Source of the DNA: Rhinopithecus roxellana
Lineage: Eukaryota; Chordata; Mammalia; Primates; Cercopithecidae
Direction: 5' to 3'
Assembly (NCBI RefSeq): GCF_007565055.1
Contig: NC_044551.1
Location: 97,680,089 to 97,744,088 of the forward strand
DNA length: 64,000 nt
Shown here: in pieces, positions 31,186 to 43,287 of the stretch
Numbering within the stretch: position 1 is the first letter of the stretch
Layout: each line of letters opens with the position of its first letter
Notes under the pieces: model-generated
The model's input: the letters and a program-made list of their open reading frames with translations, nothing else
Databases searched by the model: none
Told to the model about the DNA's origin: nothing
Program-made: the position numbers and the translations under genes

Positions 31186-33677
31186 AGTACCTACTGCATT
31201 ACAACTTGGAATGTCTTGCTATGATCTCTTCTCAAATCTGCAGTCACCAACCTGGTCTTTGAATTAACTAGCTGAAAGCAGAGCAGATGCGCAAACATAG
31301 AACAACAGTCCCGTGGTGGGAACAACTCCAGTAAGGCCTCGTTGCCTCTTTTGCTATAGAACAGCGACCAGGTATGTTTTTTCAGAAATGCCTTTATGAG
31401 AGGTTTGGACTTCAGGGCCTATGCACTTGATGTACCGAAACCTCCATTGGATGCTAGTTCCAAATGCATCCAGTTAGCTGTCTGGATAACTCTGTTTACT
31501 GTTCATTCAGTCACGCTCAGGCCTTTAAATCCTTGGCAGTTTCACCCAGACTTGCTGTCCTGCCCTTGATCTGTAGATGGGATCGACTTCATTGAGGTCC
31601 TTTAAGATCATAAAGGAATAAATTTATCTTTTTCTTTTGTTGTTCATTGTGCATTCAGATTTAGAAATCCCTGCATTTGGTAGATCCCATTCCTTTACAG
31701 GATTAACTGTTGTTAGATTAATTTGACAGCACTTAAGTAATCTAGCATCACACTAAATAGGCTCCATATCAAACCAAGCAATGTCTTCCTGATCTCTCTA
31801 TCTGAATCACCCCATCTTGTTTGGAAACCCTCTTATCTGAGTTAGGGACCTTATTCCCACTCTACTTGTGTTCCTTCTTATTCCGGAACCTCTCTCTGTA
31901 TAGCCCTGAAAAAAATATAGTGACCTCTAGGGATATTATTTTAATTGCTGCATTTTATCCAAGACTTAAAACATACATAATTAGAAAGAAACCTCAATTT
32001 ATATAATTTTCAATGTAATTTAGGGGTGAAATGGACTGTTTTTGTTCCTGTATCTTTAGTTACTAGATTTTTAATAGCTTGGAAGTGCAGTGATGCTTGA
32101 AAATATAACTTTCTGGAAGGAAAATGTACCAGAAATTGTGACCTACTTAGGTTTCAATGGATTGGACCACTGAGCCAAGAAGTATGCTGACCACCCACAG
32201 GGGCTTCAAGCATGGTGCCGTGATTGTCAAACGCCTGGCCGAGGCTAGTTAGAATTAAGTGAAGACAGTCTCTCTCTGGGCCAGAGAAATTCTAGAACCT
32301 GTCTTGTGGGTTTAGCATCTATGTAATGTTTCAAGCAAACCCATCCCCATATCCTGAACTCACGGGCTGGCAGGTTGTGGATCCTACATGTTTAAGACCA
32401 CTTTGTCTTCTCCCATAATAAAGTTTTCTCCTGCTCCCATTAAAAAGCATTACAAGTGAAAACATTTGAGGGAATTACAACCCCAAGCCTTGCTGGATTA
32501 GAATAAGTGGTTATAATAACAACAAAACCCCTTTATAGGAAACCCTATATTTGGGGAATCGTCAGAAATCCACATGGCTGATTGTAATTCAAAAGCCTTG
32601 AGAATAACTACTGCCTTTTCCTTTTCAGACATCTGAGCTTAACTCTTAGCATCCTGGTGGTAGTCTTACAGAATCCAAATTGTGGCAGCAGCAAAAGGCA
32701 TTTGAGGTGGGAGCCTGTGTGAGCTCACTCCCTACTCAGAACCTGCCCCTGTTCCTTTCACACCTTTGTTCTCCATCAAAGAGGCCCATATGCACTCACT
32801 GTTCCCAATGAGTGCTAGTTCTAAATGCAGTTAGTGCTCTGGGAGAAGAGAAGTGGATAATGATCATTTCATAGAACTGTAGGACCTTTTGCATTAGTTA
32901 TAATAACAATAACTACCATTGTTCTTAACAGGTGTGGCACTGCCCTCAAGGCTGTGCGAATTCAGTGGGAAATAGGAAGGGATGCTAATGACATGCAAGG
33001 CATAGAGCGGTCTTGCACAGTGAGGACAGTGAGGAAATGCTTGTGTTCCACTTGACATTGCAGCTCATTGGACATCCATGTAGATTTAAAAATTAAGATC
33101 AGTAGTTATTTAGGTCTCAGGTCTAGCACCCATGTCAATGGAAATAGATATTTTTTTTGCACAGATTGAATATGTATTAAATTTTCCAAGAAGGAAACTA
33201 GCATGTGCATTGAGGGGTGATAGTAAAAAGAACTGGAGCTTTTCCAGGAACTGTTCACCATCTCAGTCACATCATGGTGGCCATGTTGCTTGTGGTGTAA
33301 CAGGCAGCAACTCTGCATGTGTGTATCTGCATTTGCAGCTTCTGCCTTCAGAGCAAAGTATGCAACTAGCTATTGCATCTTTCTGGATAGAAGAACCTAA
33401 CCAATTACATATTTAAATGTATAACATTTTAATATAATTTACTTTTCTTCTAGTTCTCTTTTTTTACACAAGGCATTATATGATTTCTTTTGAAAACCAT
33501 TGATCAAGTGCTTATCATAGCTCCAGTACAAAGATAAGGGTATTATGATTAATTCCTAGTCACCATAGGTGGCATGTAGTATTATCCCAGTGTATAATTT
33601 GGAAGACTGAGGTTTGCTTGGTGAGCGTCAAAAACATTTCTAGATTTGGGAATTGGCACTCCTGCTTGTTTCGGTCT
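31186..33677. other. 2.5 kb with no gene or repeat recognised
   Basis: No family I can name. A tiny splice-site pair occurs at 31360-31371 (see findings). 'cataataaagttttctcc' near 32416 is a polyadenylation-like site without other support. Confidence 0.4.
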
Positions 33678-33822
33678 AGTAACTCAGACCATTCACTTAA
33701 CCATCCAGTAACACAAACCATTCTGTTAACCATCTGGTAACTCCAACCATTCTGTTAACCATCTGGTAACTCCAACCATTCTCTTAACTGTCCGGTAACT
33801 CAAACCATGCTCTTGACCACTC
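33678..33822. repeat. 29-bp minisatellite, about 5 units
   Basis: Units beginning 'agtaactc' or 'ggtaactcc' start near 33678, 33707, 33736, 33765 and 33794, exactly 29 bp apart. Typical unit: 'ggtaactccaaccattctg' then 'ttaaccatct'. Units 3 and 4 are nearly identical; outer units are diverged. Confidence 0.95.
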
Positions 33823-34734
33823 CATGGTCGCCTCCAGTCAGGCCATGTGCTTGTCCCATTTGAAGAGTACCTAGTCTATATCCAAGGGCTCAGCATTTGC
33901 CTCTAAATGCCCTGGTTGAGGAAACATGCATGGGAAACTTGGGCAATAGTGTTGTGTCCCCAAGGCTGAAGGTTTCTGACCATCAGCAAGACCAGAACAT
34001 TCCTGGTTTCCTCTTGTAATAACATTCAAAGCCAGATGACAGTGGGGCTGACTCCGTAATCCAGTATGTTTATGCAGGCAATGCCTGAGAGTTTTGTTTA
34101 ATGAAGTAGTAACAGGACTGACAAGGCTCAGAAGGATCACCACACAGAGGGGTGGGAGAGGAGGAACCCTCTAGAATCCATACTGGGTAATTGGTCCAGA
34201 AAGAAATGTCCTTATCATCCTCAACTGCCAAGGACAGAGCCAGTGAATCAGGCCTCATCCTCCATCTCCCCAGAGTTGTGAGGCCATGGGCAGGACATCA
34301 CCGCCATCTGCTTCCCCTTGCCCTGGCACCTGGTAGGAACTCCAACGCTGCACATCATGGGCAATGCGATGGCTACTATTGCTGCTTGCTGAACTCACCT
34401 GCATGTCACACTGACATTGAGGAGTTTTCTTCCTTCTTGTTCCAACTCTTTTCTCTGTTCTACATATTATTATCTTTTGCTGCTTGTCATCAGTTTATTT
34501 TCAGTTTTTTTTTTTTAGAAAAATACACAAGGTAATATTTTCCAGTGTGATAAAAGGAGAAAATGATAGGTGATTTCTACCTCCTTAGGTTATATAATAG
34601 GTCTTGATGGAGAGCTTCTTGGGACGTCCTAGTTCACTGTCTCTTAAGTATTTCATTAAGCATCTAAAACCAATATCAATGGGATGACATGTAAAAGTAG
34701 CTGCTACCTGTGGTGTACACATTATGTTTCAGGC
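33823..34734. other. No gene or repeat seen
   Basis: Single-copy-looking. An open frame of 114 codons (34191-34535, +) shows no domain and no splice context I trust. Confidence 0.35.
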
Positions 34735-34920
34735 ACTGTGTTCCTCCTCTTATCTGCTCTTGACCTTGGGCAAGATACTTACCAACTGTATGCCTTAGTT
34801 TCTTATCTATAAAATAGAAAAATAATAACAGTGCCTCCAAAGGCAGGTCGCACTGGCTAACTAAGATAAACAAAAACACTTAGAATAATACCTAACACAT
34901 AGTAAATGCTCATAAATTGA
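34735..34920 (+). mobile_element. MIR SINE fossil
   Basis: 'gctcttgaccttgggcaag', 'ccttagtttcttatctata', 'aaaatagaaaaataataaca' and 'acacatagtaaatgctcata' follow MIR order. Confidence 0.75.
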
Positions 34921-34974
34921 ACTTGTAGAAGTAGTAGTGGTTGTACAAGTAGATTAATCATAGTTGCTCACAAC

Positions 34975-35076
34975 AGTCTTCTACAATTTTGCAGATGAGG
35001 AAACTGTCTAAAAGAATTTAAATGGCTGTCCCATTCAACTAATAATGAATATAACTGAATCCAGGTTTGTCCAAAC
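34975..35076 (-). mobile_element. MIR SINE fossil, antisense
   Basis: Antisense block 'ttttgcagatgaggaaactg' followed by 'gaatccaggtttgtccaaac'. The MER20 at 35077 was inserted into its 5' side. Confidence 0.6.
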
Positions 35077-35300
35077 CAGGGGTTCTCGACCTTGGCATAA
35101 CTGAAATTTTGATCTTCATAATTCTTTATGGTGGGGAGCTGTGCTGTGCATTGTAAGATATTTTGCAGCGTCTTTGGCTTTTACCATCTACATGCCAATT
35201 GCACACCCCAAGTATAACAACCAAAAATATCTCCAGACATTGCCAAATATCCCCAGGGATGAGAGTTATGTGCAAAATTGTTTCTTGGTGGGAACCACTG
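35077..35300 (+). mobile_element. MER20 (hAT-Charlie non-autonomous DNA transposon)
   Basis: Terminal repeats 'caggggttctcgacc' and 'gggaaccactg', internal 'tgtgctgtgcattgtaagat', 'caaaaatatctccagacatt' and 'gccaaatatccccagg'. 8-bp flanks 'gtccaaac' and 'gtgtaaac' agree at 6 of 8, as expected for an old hAT TSD. Confidence 0.88.
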
Positions 35301-35308
35301 GTGTAAAC

Positions 35309-35633
35309 CAATAGTTTTCTGCCCTTTTTGCTATCCTCATTATGTAGGAGGATCCTTTTCTATATTTTTTTAAACAAATGAGCTAAGTAATGAGGCATTT
35401 CTTTATGTTAGAAAACAAACTTTTGCTTTCCAACTTTCAAAACTAAGCAATTACTTAAAATAATCAGCTTTATGTGTATAACCAAAACCCAATTCAATTA
35501 AAATAAATAATCCCCAGCTAGAAAACTGTCCCTTTGGTCAGTGATTAGAATAAATACACATTGTTCTTCAAAACTCTCCAGTTAACACTATAGATGTGAA
35601 AGCAGTCCTGAGGAAATATTTATTTTTTAAATT
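35309..35633. other. No gene or repeat seen
   Basis: AT-rich, single-copy-looking sequence between MER20 and an L1 3' end. Confidence 0.4.
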
Positions 35634-35876
35634 CTATTCTTAGTTGACACATAGTAATTGTACATATTTGTGAGTTACAGTATGATGTTTCAGTACATGT
35701 ATACTTTGTGTGATGATCAGATCAGGGCAGTTATATTCATCACCTCAAATATTTATCATTTCTTTGTGGTGAGAACATTCAAAATACTCCATTGTAGCTA
35801 TTATGAAATATGCAGTACATTATTGTTAACAGTAGAACCCCAGAACTTATTTCTTCTATCTTACTGTAATTCTCAA
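35634..35876 (-). mobile_element. L1MA 3' UTR, 3' part of a 5'-inverted L1
   Basis: Antisense L1MA-type 3' UTR: 'gttgacacatagtaattgta', 'tcatcacctcaaatatttat', 'gtggtgagaacattcaaaat' and 'ccagaacttatttcttct'. The sequence switches strand at about 35876. Confidence 0.82.
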
Positions 35877-36055
35877 CATGGATGAACCTAGAAGACATTA
35901 TGTTAAGTGAAATAAGCCAAACACAAAAGGATAAATACTGGATGATCTTACCCATATGTGAAATCTGAAATAGTGGATCTCGTGGAAGCAGTGGGTAGAA
36001 TGATGGTTCCCAGAGGCTGGGAATGCTGTGGGGATGGAGGGTGGGGACAGATTGG
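35877..36055 (+). mobile_element. L1MA inverted 5' part (end of ORF2 / 3' UTR start)
   Basis: 'acattatgttaagtgaaata', 'agccaaacacaaaaggataa' and 'ccagaggctgggaatg' are the L1 segment that lies just upstream of the neighbouring 3' UTR piece, but in the opposite direction. The two pieces abut almost without loss. This is the structure left by twin priming. Confidence 0.82.
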
Positions 36056-37329
36056 TCGATCAACAGATGCTGAATTCTTCAGGGTGTGAGCCACAGGGTG
36101 TTCAGTACTGCAGTAATTGTAGGAATGGATTTAGAGGTTAGAGGAAAATGAGTGGTTTTCTGTGTTTGGAGTGTTATCAGTGTTTGAGGACATTGGCACT
36201 CTTCTTTAAGTTAAGGGAAAGGATTCCCTTTTCATCTTCATTTAAAATACTCAATTTGTACTTTGAAAAGTGGAATGTTTCCTGTATGTGACGTGGCCTC
36301 CCCATCCCTCTTAATGAGCTTTCCTATCTGGTGGTGTCACCGTTTTCCTGCCACTCGGCCCCCAGGATGATAACCTAGAGTGACAACTGACTTCTGTGCT
36401 TGTCAGTATTGAGGCACTGGAGTGGACATCCCGCTTGATGGACAGGTTTCCCCACCATCTTTCATCAGGACATCACATAACAGACACACCAAGGGTTGGC
36501 CCAGCATCACTGAGTGGTATTCTTTGCCTTTAAAGGGAACATCATGAATCAACTTGATGTTTCACGTAATTGCAACCAACAGTGAGAATGGACCAATTTT
36601 CATATTCGGACCTTTGCATCTAAAGCTCGAATTATTCCCATTCCAGTTGCTCCTCCAAGCCTTTGCTGTAAAGTGCTAACCTGCCGTCATTTGGCTGTTT
36701 CTCCTGCCCTCCCTTTTCTGTTGTAGGCAACCAGTGCAGTTGTTTTCCCTGGTGGGTTTTCCTGTTGCTTTGGAGGTTACTCAACCCAAGAGGATCCAGA
36801 TGCTGCTCAATGTGCTTCTGGGGCTGACATTTTCCTCTGATACCTGTTTCCTTTTGCCCACTTTTCTTCTTCTGAGTATATTTAAATTCCAAGCACTGTC
36901 ACAGCAGGGGAGAAGAGCTGTTTGAGTCTAACTGTTATGATTTACCCCAGAGTGTTAAGATCGCTGACAGGTGTTGGCTTGGCCTAATTCTCTTAGCCTG
37001 ACTCAGGGAAATCTAAAGATTTCCTTATCATTTCATCATCTTCTGAGATGAAGTCAACTGAGAAAAGGGAAGTCTGGAAAGTCAATGGTACCTTTGAGGA
37101 TGGAACCTATGCACAGTGACTCCCACATCGCTGGATTTGGATGGTAGAAGCACAGTTCAGATGAGAGGTGGCTGGTTTAGGTTTCTGATAAACAGCGATC
37201 AGATAAGACTGGTGTGTAGTGAGGCAGGACTTTGGTTCTGGGAGTGTGCCGTGGCTGAGCGTCTGCTGTGGATATGGCAGAGACTGTACCAGCCATGATA
37301 GGGTGAGAGCCAGGGCTGGAGAATGGAAG
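36056..37329. other. No gene or repeat seen
   Basis: Single-copy-looking, moderately GC-richer. Open frames of 60-90 codons, none with a domain. Confidence 0.4.
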
Positions 37330-37556
37330 TGAGAGCCTGAGCACTTGGAGTAGGCTGCCTCGATTGGAATCTGGGGTCAATTCTCTTTTCTAATTGAAAG
37401 ATCCTACCAGCTCTTGAATCCCTCTGTGCCTCAGTTTCCTGCTCTGTAAAATGGGAATAATAAGAGTACCTACTTCATAGAGATGGGAATTAACTGAGGT
37501 AATGCATTTAAATTATTTGGAATAGTGATTGGCACCCAATAATACTAAGTATTAGC
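37330..37556 (+). mobile_element. MIR SINE
   Basis: 'ctctgtgcctcagtttcctg', 'ctctgtaaaatgggaataat', 'aagagtacctacttcataga' and 'ttggcacccaataatac' follow MIR order. Confidence 0.82.
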
Positions 37557-38691
37557 CCTTGTTATTAACAAAACTACAAAAAGGCTACAAAAAATGGACC
37601 TTTCTAATCACGTTGACTGCCCATTCTCCCCACTTAAACACTAACATCTGCAGCAGACCTTGGCCCATTCTGTATCTCCCTCTGTTGTCTTTTACAAGCT
37701 ATTCATTGAGTATCTTTGCTTGCCTCTCAGTTTTTCTCTCAAATGAATGTCATGGCACTATTAAGCTTGTTCTACTGAATTAACTGGGAAAGCCAGTGAA
37801 CTTTCCTATCCCCTTTCTTCTGATGACAAAGTTTTTACCCCTGGCTATAGAAACAGGGACTTCATCCAGGTCTGATCCGAAACGGCCATCAGGTTGCAAA
37901 TAAAGGTGTTCCAAGGATCGTGCAAATGATCTTGGTGTCACAGCTCTTCTAGGGGTTGTGTTATTCGTACATAGGGCTAAAAATGTTCTTTCTGCTGGAG
38001 TTGCTAAGCGGGTGGTGCCTGCATGAAGTCTGCTCTCAGCCATCCAAGCACATGAGGCTGAAAACAGATGTAAGAAGATACAAGGAATAAGGAAGGGAGA
38101 GAGTGGTGACTATGGTGAGTGCTGGCTCCGCCTTCATTTCTGTCACTCACCACCCATCCTTCCTAGACTCATTCCCTTTCTGCTTAGTCCTGTTTGAATT
38201 GGGCCCTGAGCCTCTGAACCAGATGGACTAATGCTGCTTAAACAAAATGAGTTCCATCAGGACCAGGGCAGTGATGGGATTTTACTCATTTCTATGATGC
38301 CTGTGCCTTGCCTAGTGCCAAGCTTGGTCAGAGGAACTATGTGGTCTACATTTGGAGAAGTAGAGCTCCAAGTGTCAGAGTTAGAACTGCCTCCTCATGG
38401 GGTCTTACTTTGGCAAGTGACTTGGGCCAAAAAGCATCTCCTTATGTCCTGTGAGCTGTCTGCCTGGCATTTGCAGAGCCTGGGCCACTGGAATGGGCGA
38501 TGGTGGATGCCACCAGACACGGGACTTACAGACAGCCCAAAGCCCTGTGGACACTGCCCCCTTCCCTTATTCCCACAGGCACAAGCGCCCCCTGGTGCCT
38601 GGGAGGACTCTTTTCCTTTGGAAATATTGGACAGGATCCATATTCCCTTATTCCCTTGCTTCCTTTTAACTTGCTTTTAAGAAGTGGCTTC
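37557..38691. other. No gene proven; two open frames without homology
   Basis: No repeat recognised. A minus-strand frame of 87 codons (37780-38043) and a plus-strand frame of 149 codons (38231-38680) are open but match nothing I know. A pyrimidine tract followed by CAG at about 38549-38573 resembles a 3' splice site. Chance is the likeliest explanation. Confidence 0.4.
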
Positions 38692-38695
38692 CCTG

Positions 38696-39494
38696 TGATA
38701 CAGGAGGTGGGCAGGGAAGTGCTGTGTAGAGAAGGGCGGGCTCTCTGGTGAGGGCTCCACCCCCAGGCCTGTGCCCATGGACCTAAGTGAGAATAGGCAC
38801 TCCTGTTTTCGTGCCCAAATGTTGCATTTTCCAAGACCGCTCTGGTCCGCCATGCCCCCCATCCTGTGCCAGTAAAAACCCCAAGACCCTAGCGAGCATA
38901 CACACAAGCAGCTGGATGTCAAGAGGAACACACCGGCAGAAGAACGCACTGACAGATGTCAGCAGGCCAACAGTGGTGGAATGACGCAGACACTGAGGGA
39001 AATTTGGCAGAGGGTGGTTGGAGAAGAGCCTGGCCACTGAGCAGCCCGACTCCAGGGGAAGACCACCTTCCCACTCCATCCCCCTTCTGGCTCCCCATCC
39101 ATCTACTGAGTGCTACTTCCACCATTCAATTAAACCTTGCACTCATTTTCCAAGCCCACATGTGATCCAATTTTTCCAGTACACTAGGGCAAGAACCCAG
39201 TATACCGAAAGCCCTCTGTCCTTACAATAAGGCAGAGAGTTTAATTGAACTGATTAACACAAGCCGCCTGAGGATGGCTAAGCTGAAAGAACACACTGTA
39301 ACACGCGCCCACTGGGCTTTGGGAGCTGTAAACACTCAACCCTAGATGCTGCTGCGGGGTCGGAGCCCATACTCCCCATGACATGCCCGTCTGCATACTC
39401 CCTCTAGGGGTCTGAGTAATGGTGCACCAAAGACACGAGCCACACCCTTGTTGCATGCCCTGCAAAGAGATAAGGGAATACTCCTCCCGTTTCA
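38696..39494 (+). mobile_element. ERV9-type solo LTR (LTR12 group)
   Basis: 799 bp from 'tgatacaggaggtgggcagg' to 'cccgtttca', with an exact 4-bp TSD 'cctg' (38692-38695 and 39495-39498). Recognised by 'ttccaagaccgctctggtcc', 'aaaaaccccaagaccctagc', 'ccttgcactcattttccaag' and 'ctgattaacacaagccgcct'. The TATA region reads 'ccagtaaaaacccc' (consensus CTATAAAAACCCC), so it is weakened. The polyadenylation signal is 'attaaa' near 39130. The tandem U3 enhancer array of some LTR12 copies is absent. No internal viral genes remain. Such LTRs can act as promoters; here that is untested. Confidence 0.93.
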
Positions 39495-39498
39495 CCTG

Positions 39499-40861
39499 TG
39501 CATAAGTATAGGTCTTTTGACTTTTCATAAACTTACATTCCTTTATTTTGTCTTAGCCTTGTCATAACTAGCAAAGCAGGTGGGGCAGTTAACACCAGTG
39601 TTAATACAGATGCTGAGCAAAAAGGGTCAAATGCCTGGGCTTCCTTTGTCCCTAGCCTGGCACAGGCTTGAAGGTAATGACAATGCTGAGATGTGAGTGG
39701 CCTAAGAAGACAAGATGCATGTAAGTATCCTCTGTACCTTATAAATAGATTTTACTAGAAAGTGTTTTAATCCTTTAACTAGACCTTGGAAGTCAGCTTC
39801 CAGGAGCACAAAACAGATCATCTTTTCCCAAATAGCTACAGGCTGCCCTCGAGGAATAGCTCTAGGACACAGGAATGTAAGCCAAGCGTCCTCTGTCATT
39901 TTGACACCTTTATTAATGTGCCATGGTAGGAAATGAAATAACCTATTCATACGTGCTTTAAGCCTGGAATATACATTTTTAAGGCAGGAGCTGGGGAGGA
40001 GGTTGAGTGGAAAAAAACAAAAAGCTAAAGGGAACAAAAAAAAAAAAGATTCTGGATGGACTTTGCGACCATAAATGGTAAAACTAACCCGGTTCCACTG
40101 CCAGCTAGAAGAATAGCCGAGTAAGGTTTTAATTTACAGGAACAGCTCAGCAAGGGCCTTGTAGAGAGCTTCATGCCTGCTATAAAAATGTGATTAGCTA
40201 TAAAACAGAGAGCTTTAACAAGAGCATTTAAGCATAGGCAACAGACCTGCTCAAAAATAAACAAAAACAGATATTGCTGCTTGCGTGTCTAACCCAACTC
40301 CATAAAGATCAGGATTTAGGAGAATTTTTTTAGGCTTGTGATATAATTAATAACTTTTTACTTTTAGAGTCAAAAGAAAGGAAAAGGAAAGATGACCTTG
40401 AACTTTGCAAATGACTTCAGTCTGCCTCTCCTCTAAGGCTCTCTCTTCAGCTTGCACAGTTGTAAAGCATGTATAGGAATCCTCCCCCAAAACAGCTCCC
40501 TGTGTCAGACCCTCCCTGGACACCCAGGATGGAAGGAAATAGAAGCCAGCAGGCGTCCAGGGCCTCAGGAGGGGAAAGTGTTTAAAGCTCCAAGTCTCCC
40601 AGCCCCCTGCCCTTGGCAGTCCCTCACTGCTTGCTCTGTGACAAGCCTGCACTAATAGCCCTGCACTGGGAAGGTCTGTGGCCAGAGCCTCACTCAGTTC
40701 CCATCGACAGTTCTTTTGAAAACACGTGCCCCTTCTAAGTTAGTCTGAAGAGGTCCATTGGCTGGATATGGAAAAAGCAACTAAAATGCTGCACATCTGT
40801 TCATCACTGGGGCAATTTCTTAGTGGTTAGTCACAACAGCCGTGATCTATGGATTTCTCCC
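39499..40861. other. No gene or repeat seen
   Basis: Single-copy-looking. A 12-bp A run at about 40036-40047. No supported feature. Confidence 0.4.
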
Positions 40862-41066
40862 TGTGTGTCAGTCACCACGTAGAGGACTTTATACGGATTG
40901 TCTCTGTGTCTCCCAACAGACTCTCTGAAGTAGGCTTTATTATCTCCATTTTATAGTGGGGACAGAGCATACCCAGAAAGATTATCACACAATACATGAA
41001 AGTTAGAGCTGGAATTCAACCATGGCCTGTCTGAATCCAGAGATCAAGCTCTTAACCCTTATGCCA
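40862..41066 (-). mobile_element. MIR SINE, antisense
   Basis: Antisense MIR order: 'tttattatctccattttata', 'gagctggaattcaaccatgg', 'cctgtctgaatccag' and 'agctcttaacccttatgcca'. Confidence 0.8.
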
Positions 41067-42114
41067 AGAAAGGGGTTGTACTGAAAAAACACCCAGGTTC
41101 GAGAGTTGAGTTCTCCTGTTTCTGGCTGCAGTTGCTTTCTCTGTTTTGTGAAATACCAGGTGTACTTTCTTCCTTTGCTTAGGCCTGATGCAGTTGCAAG
41201 GAAGAATTTTCAAAAAATTTGTATCTTTGCAGAAGAGGCATGCCCACTGAGTCTGCAGGCCAAACATGAGGTTCCCTTTGCTACTTTTTGTCACTTCTTT
41301 TCCTTTGTGTCTTTCTTGCTTATCCTTGTCCTGCTGAATACATTTGGCCAAAAGCTCTTCCTTTCTGGGAGTGAAACAGTGCTTTACTGGAATACATATG
41401 GCATGGTGTGGCTAACTGCAGTTTCATAGTCTCCTCTCATTTCAGAAAGCAATAGTACATTTAGCCACCCAGAAATTAAGTAAACACCATTTAGGATTTC
41501 TTCAATGTAAAACAACATTATCATGCTTTAAAGTTGTCTTTCTAAATGTCCATCTTCTCACCCTCATATTACACCTTGGCTTCAGGGAAAGGGAGAGGAT
41601 TAGTTTGAATTGGAAGTGTTTCTAGACATATCCTAGGATTTAAAATAAATAGAACTGGAATGTAACCTGTTTTTTAAATTTTTCAATGTCTTGTGCTGTA
41701 AGCTGAACCTCGACCTAAATTCTTGTTAATTAAGACTTTATCCTGTGTGTGCCTTTGTGTAAAAATGAATTCTCCCATTATAATCATCCCACCCAGCCTT
41801 CCCCAGCTTCCTTGCACTATTGCTTATGGTAAGTTTTTCTCACTATTGGAGGTTTAAATGGAGCCTCATATTAAATAAATGCTCAATCTATTTTAATAAT
41901 GCTGCTTTATAACTAGGGCAGACTTTTCTTTCCAAAATAGTTTCAGTGCTGATTTTCATCGGGATACGATCTAGATTAATTCCAAGGTAGGCATTGAGAA
42001 CCTGTGGAACAACATCCTCTCCCTGGAACCTCATCATTCTTTCACAGTTACTTATAGGGAAACGCCAGTTCAGTTTAGGGGTATCTTCTGTGCAGGCCTT
42101 CACACCCTGAGTGT
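41067..42114. other. No gene or repeat seen
   Basis: Single-copy-looking. Overlapping open frames of about 100 codons on both strands at 41052-41429 have no recognisable domain. Confidence 0.4.
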
Positions 42115-42255
42115 TGTAAATGCCACTCCTCACCCTTTCCCTTAGTGTCTTTGTGTCTTTATCCTCACAAGTTCATCTTCATCATGTAAAGGTTTGCTTA
42201 AGTAGTTTTATATCCCCATTGTTTAGCACAAAGTAGGTGATCAATAAATGAGGCT
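42115..42255 (+). mobile_element. L2 LINE 3'-end fossil
   Basis: Ends 'ttagcacaaagtaggtgatc' then 'aataaatgag', as L2 3' ends do. Upstream part diverged. Confidence 0.4.
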
Positions 42256-43272
42256 GTGGAGTGAGTGAGTGCTTTTACAAAAAAGCAGAGTATGCAGGTA
42301 ACCTAACACCAAATAGATTATGGGAAGTTCTGATATTTGCAGGTACCATGTTATCAAGGTTTTTGTACATGTAAAATTGCATCCTTCTGGAGATCATAGC
42401 GATTTCTCGGGGAGTTGGGTGTTTTTGTTGGGCCTTAAGGAATAGATTCTCTCTGGTTAGGTGAAGATTTTCCAAGAAAACATTCCAGGATAAGGGATTA
42501 TAAAATTGCAAGGTCTAGAAAGTCTAAAAGCACAAAATTTATAATCGAGAATACAGCATGGTGGAGGACAGAGACTCATATAGGCAGAATGAGAGAACGA
42601 CACATTTTGGGGACACATTTTGAAGGATCTAAATGTCTGACCAAAAATTATGTTTAATTTTGAAGGCAGCTAGAGAGCATATGTAGAGTTTTGAGCCAAA
42701 GCATGATAAGATTGAATAAGTGCTATGAGATTAATATGACCATAGTGTGTAGGGATAATACATTGAATAGACAGAGAGACTATTTCTGCATTCTAGGTTC
42801 AAGGAGACAAATTGGGAGTGGAAGGAGTGAGAACAGAATGATGGAGGTGACAAAGACATTTTTCTGAAGAGTTGACAGACCGTCTGCACACACAGCTTAA
42901 CTGAGCTATCACAGGAACTCATCTGCTTCTCTCTTTTGGATATTTAAAAAAATTGTCTGAAAAGCAAAATTGTGAGATGTTGTCTTTTTCTTTTGCCCTG
43001 ACTCTGCTTAAACATGAGCAAATAAACTGACTTTCAACTTTAACACTAATGCTGTTTTGAATTTTGCCAAAACCAACCAGTATCCTAGAGCTAAGAGCTA
43101 AAGAAATGTTATTTTCCAAAATTAGTGAATGCTTCCAACTTGTTATTACAGTAGAACAGAAATATTCCTAGTGAGACCCACCTACTCACTCATTGTGTAG
43201 AGGGAAATTTGGTGATGATTCACAATCCTTATAATAATGTAGCAAGTTGCAATGTGCAATGGAAAGCACATT
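42256..43272. other. No gene; possible old medium-reiterated repeat
   Basis: About 42640-42870 ('gagttttgagccaaagcatg' and following) resembles an old mammalian interspersed repeat I cannot name. The rest is unassigned. Confidence 0.3.
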
Positions 43273-43287
43273 TTTTTTCCGATTTTT

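Noticed and set aside
33678..33822. CRISPR-like array
   Set aside because: Units are contiguous 29-bp tandem copies without unique spacers, and the genome is a primate's; this is a minisatellite.
38526..39528. Several overlapping frames of 60-100 codons on both strands
   Set aside because: They fall in or at the edge of the ERV9-type solo LTR, which has no genes; GC-rich LTR sequence gives long chance frames.
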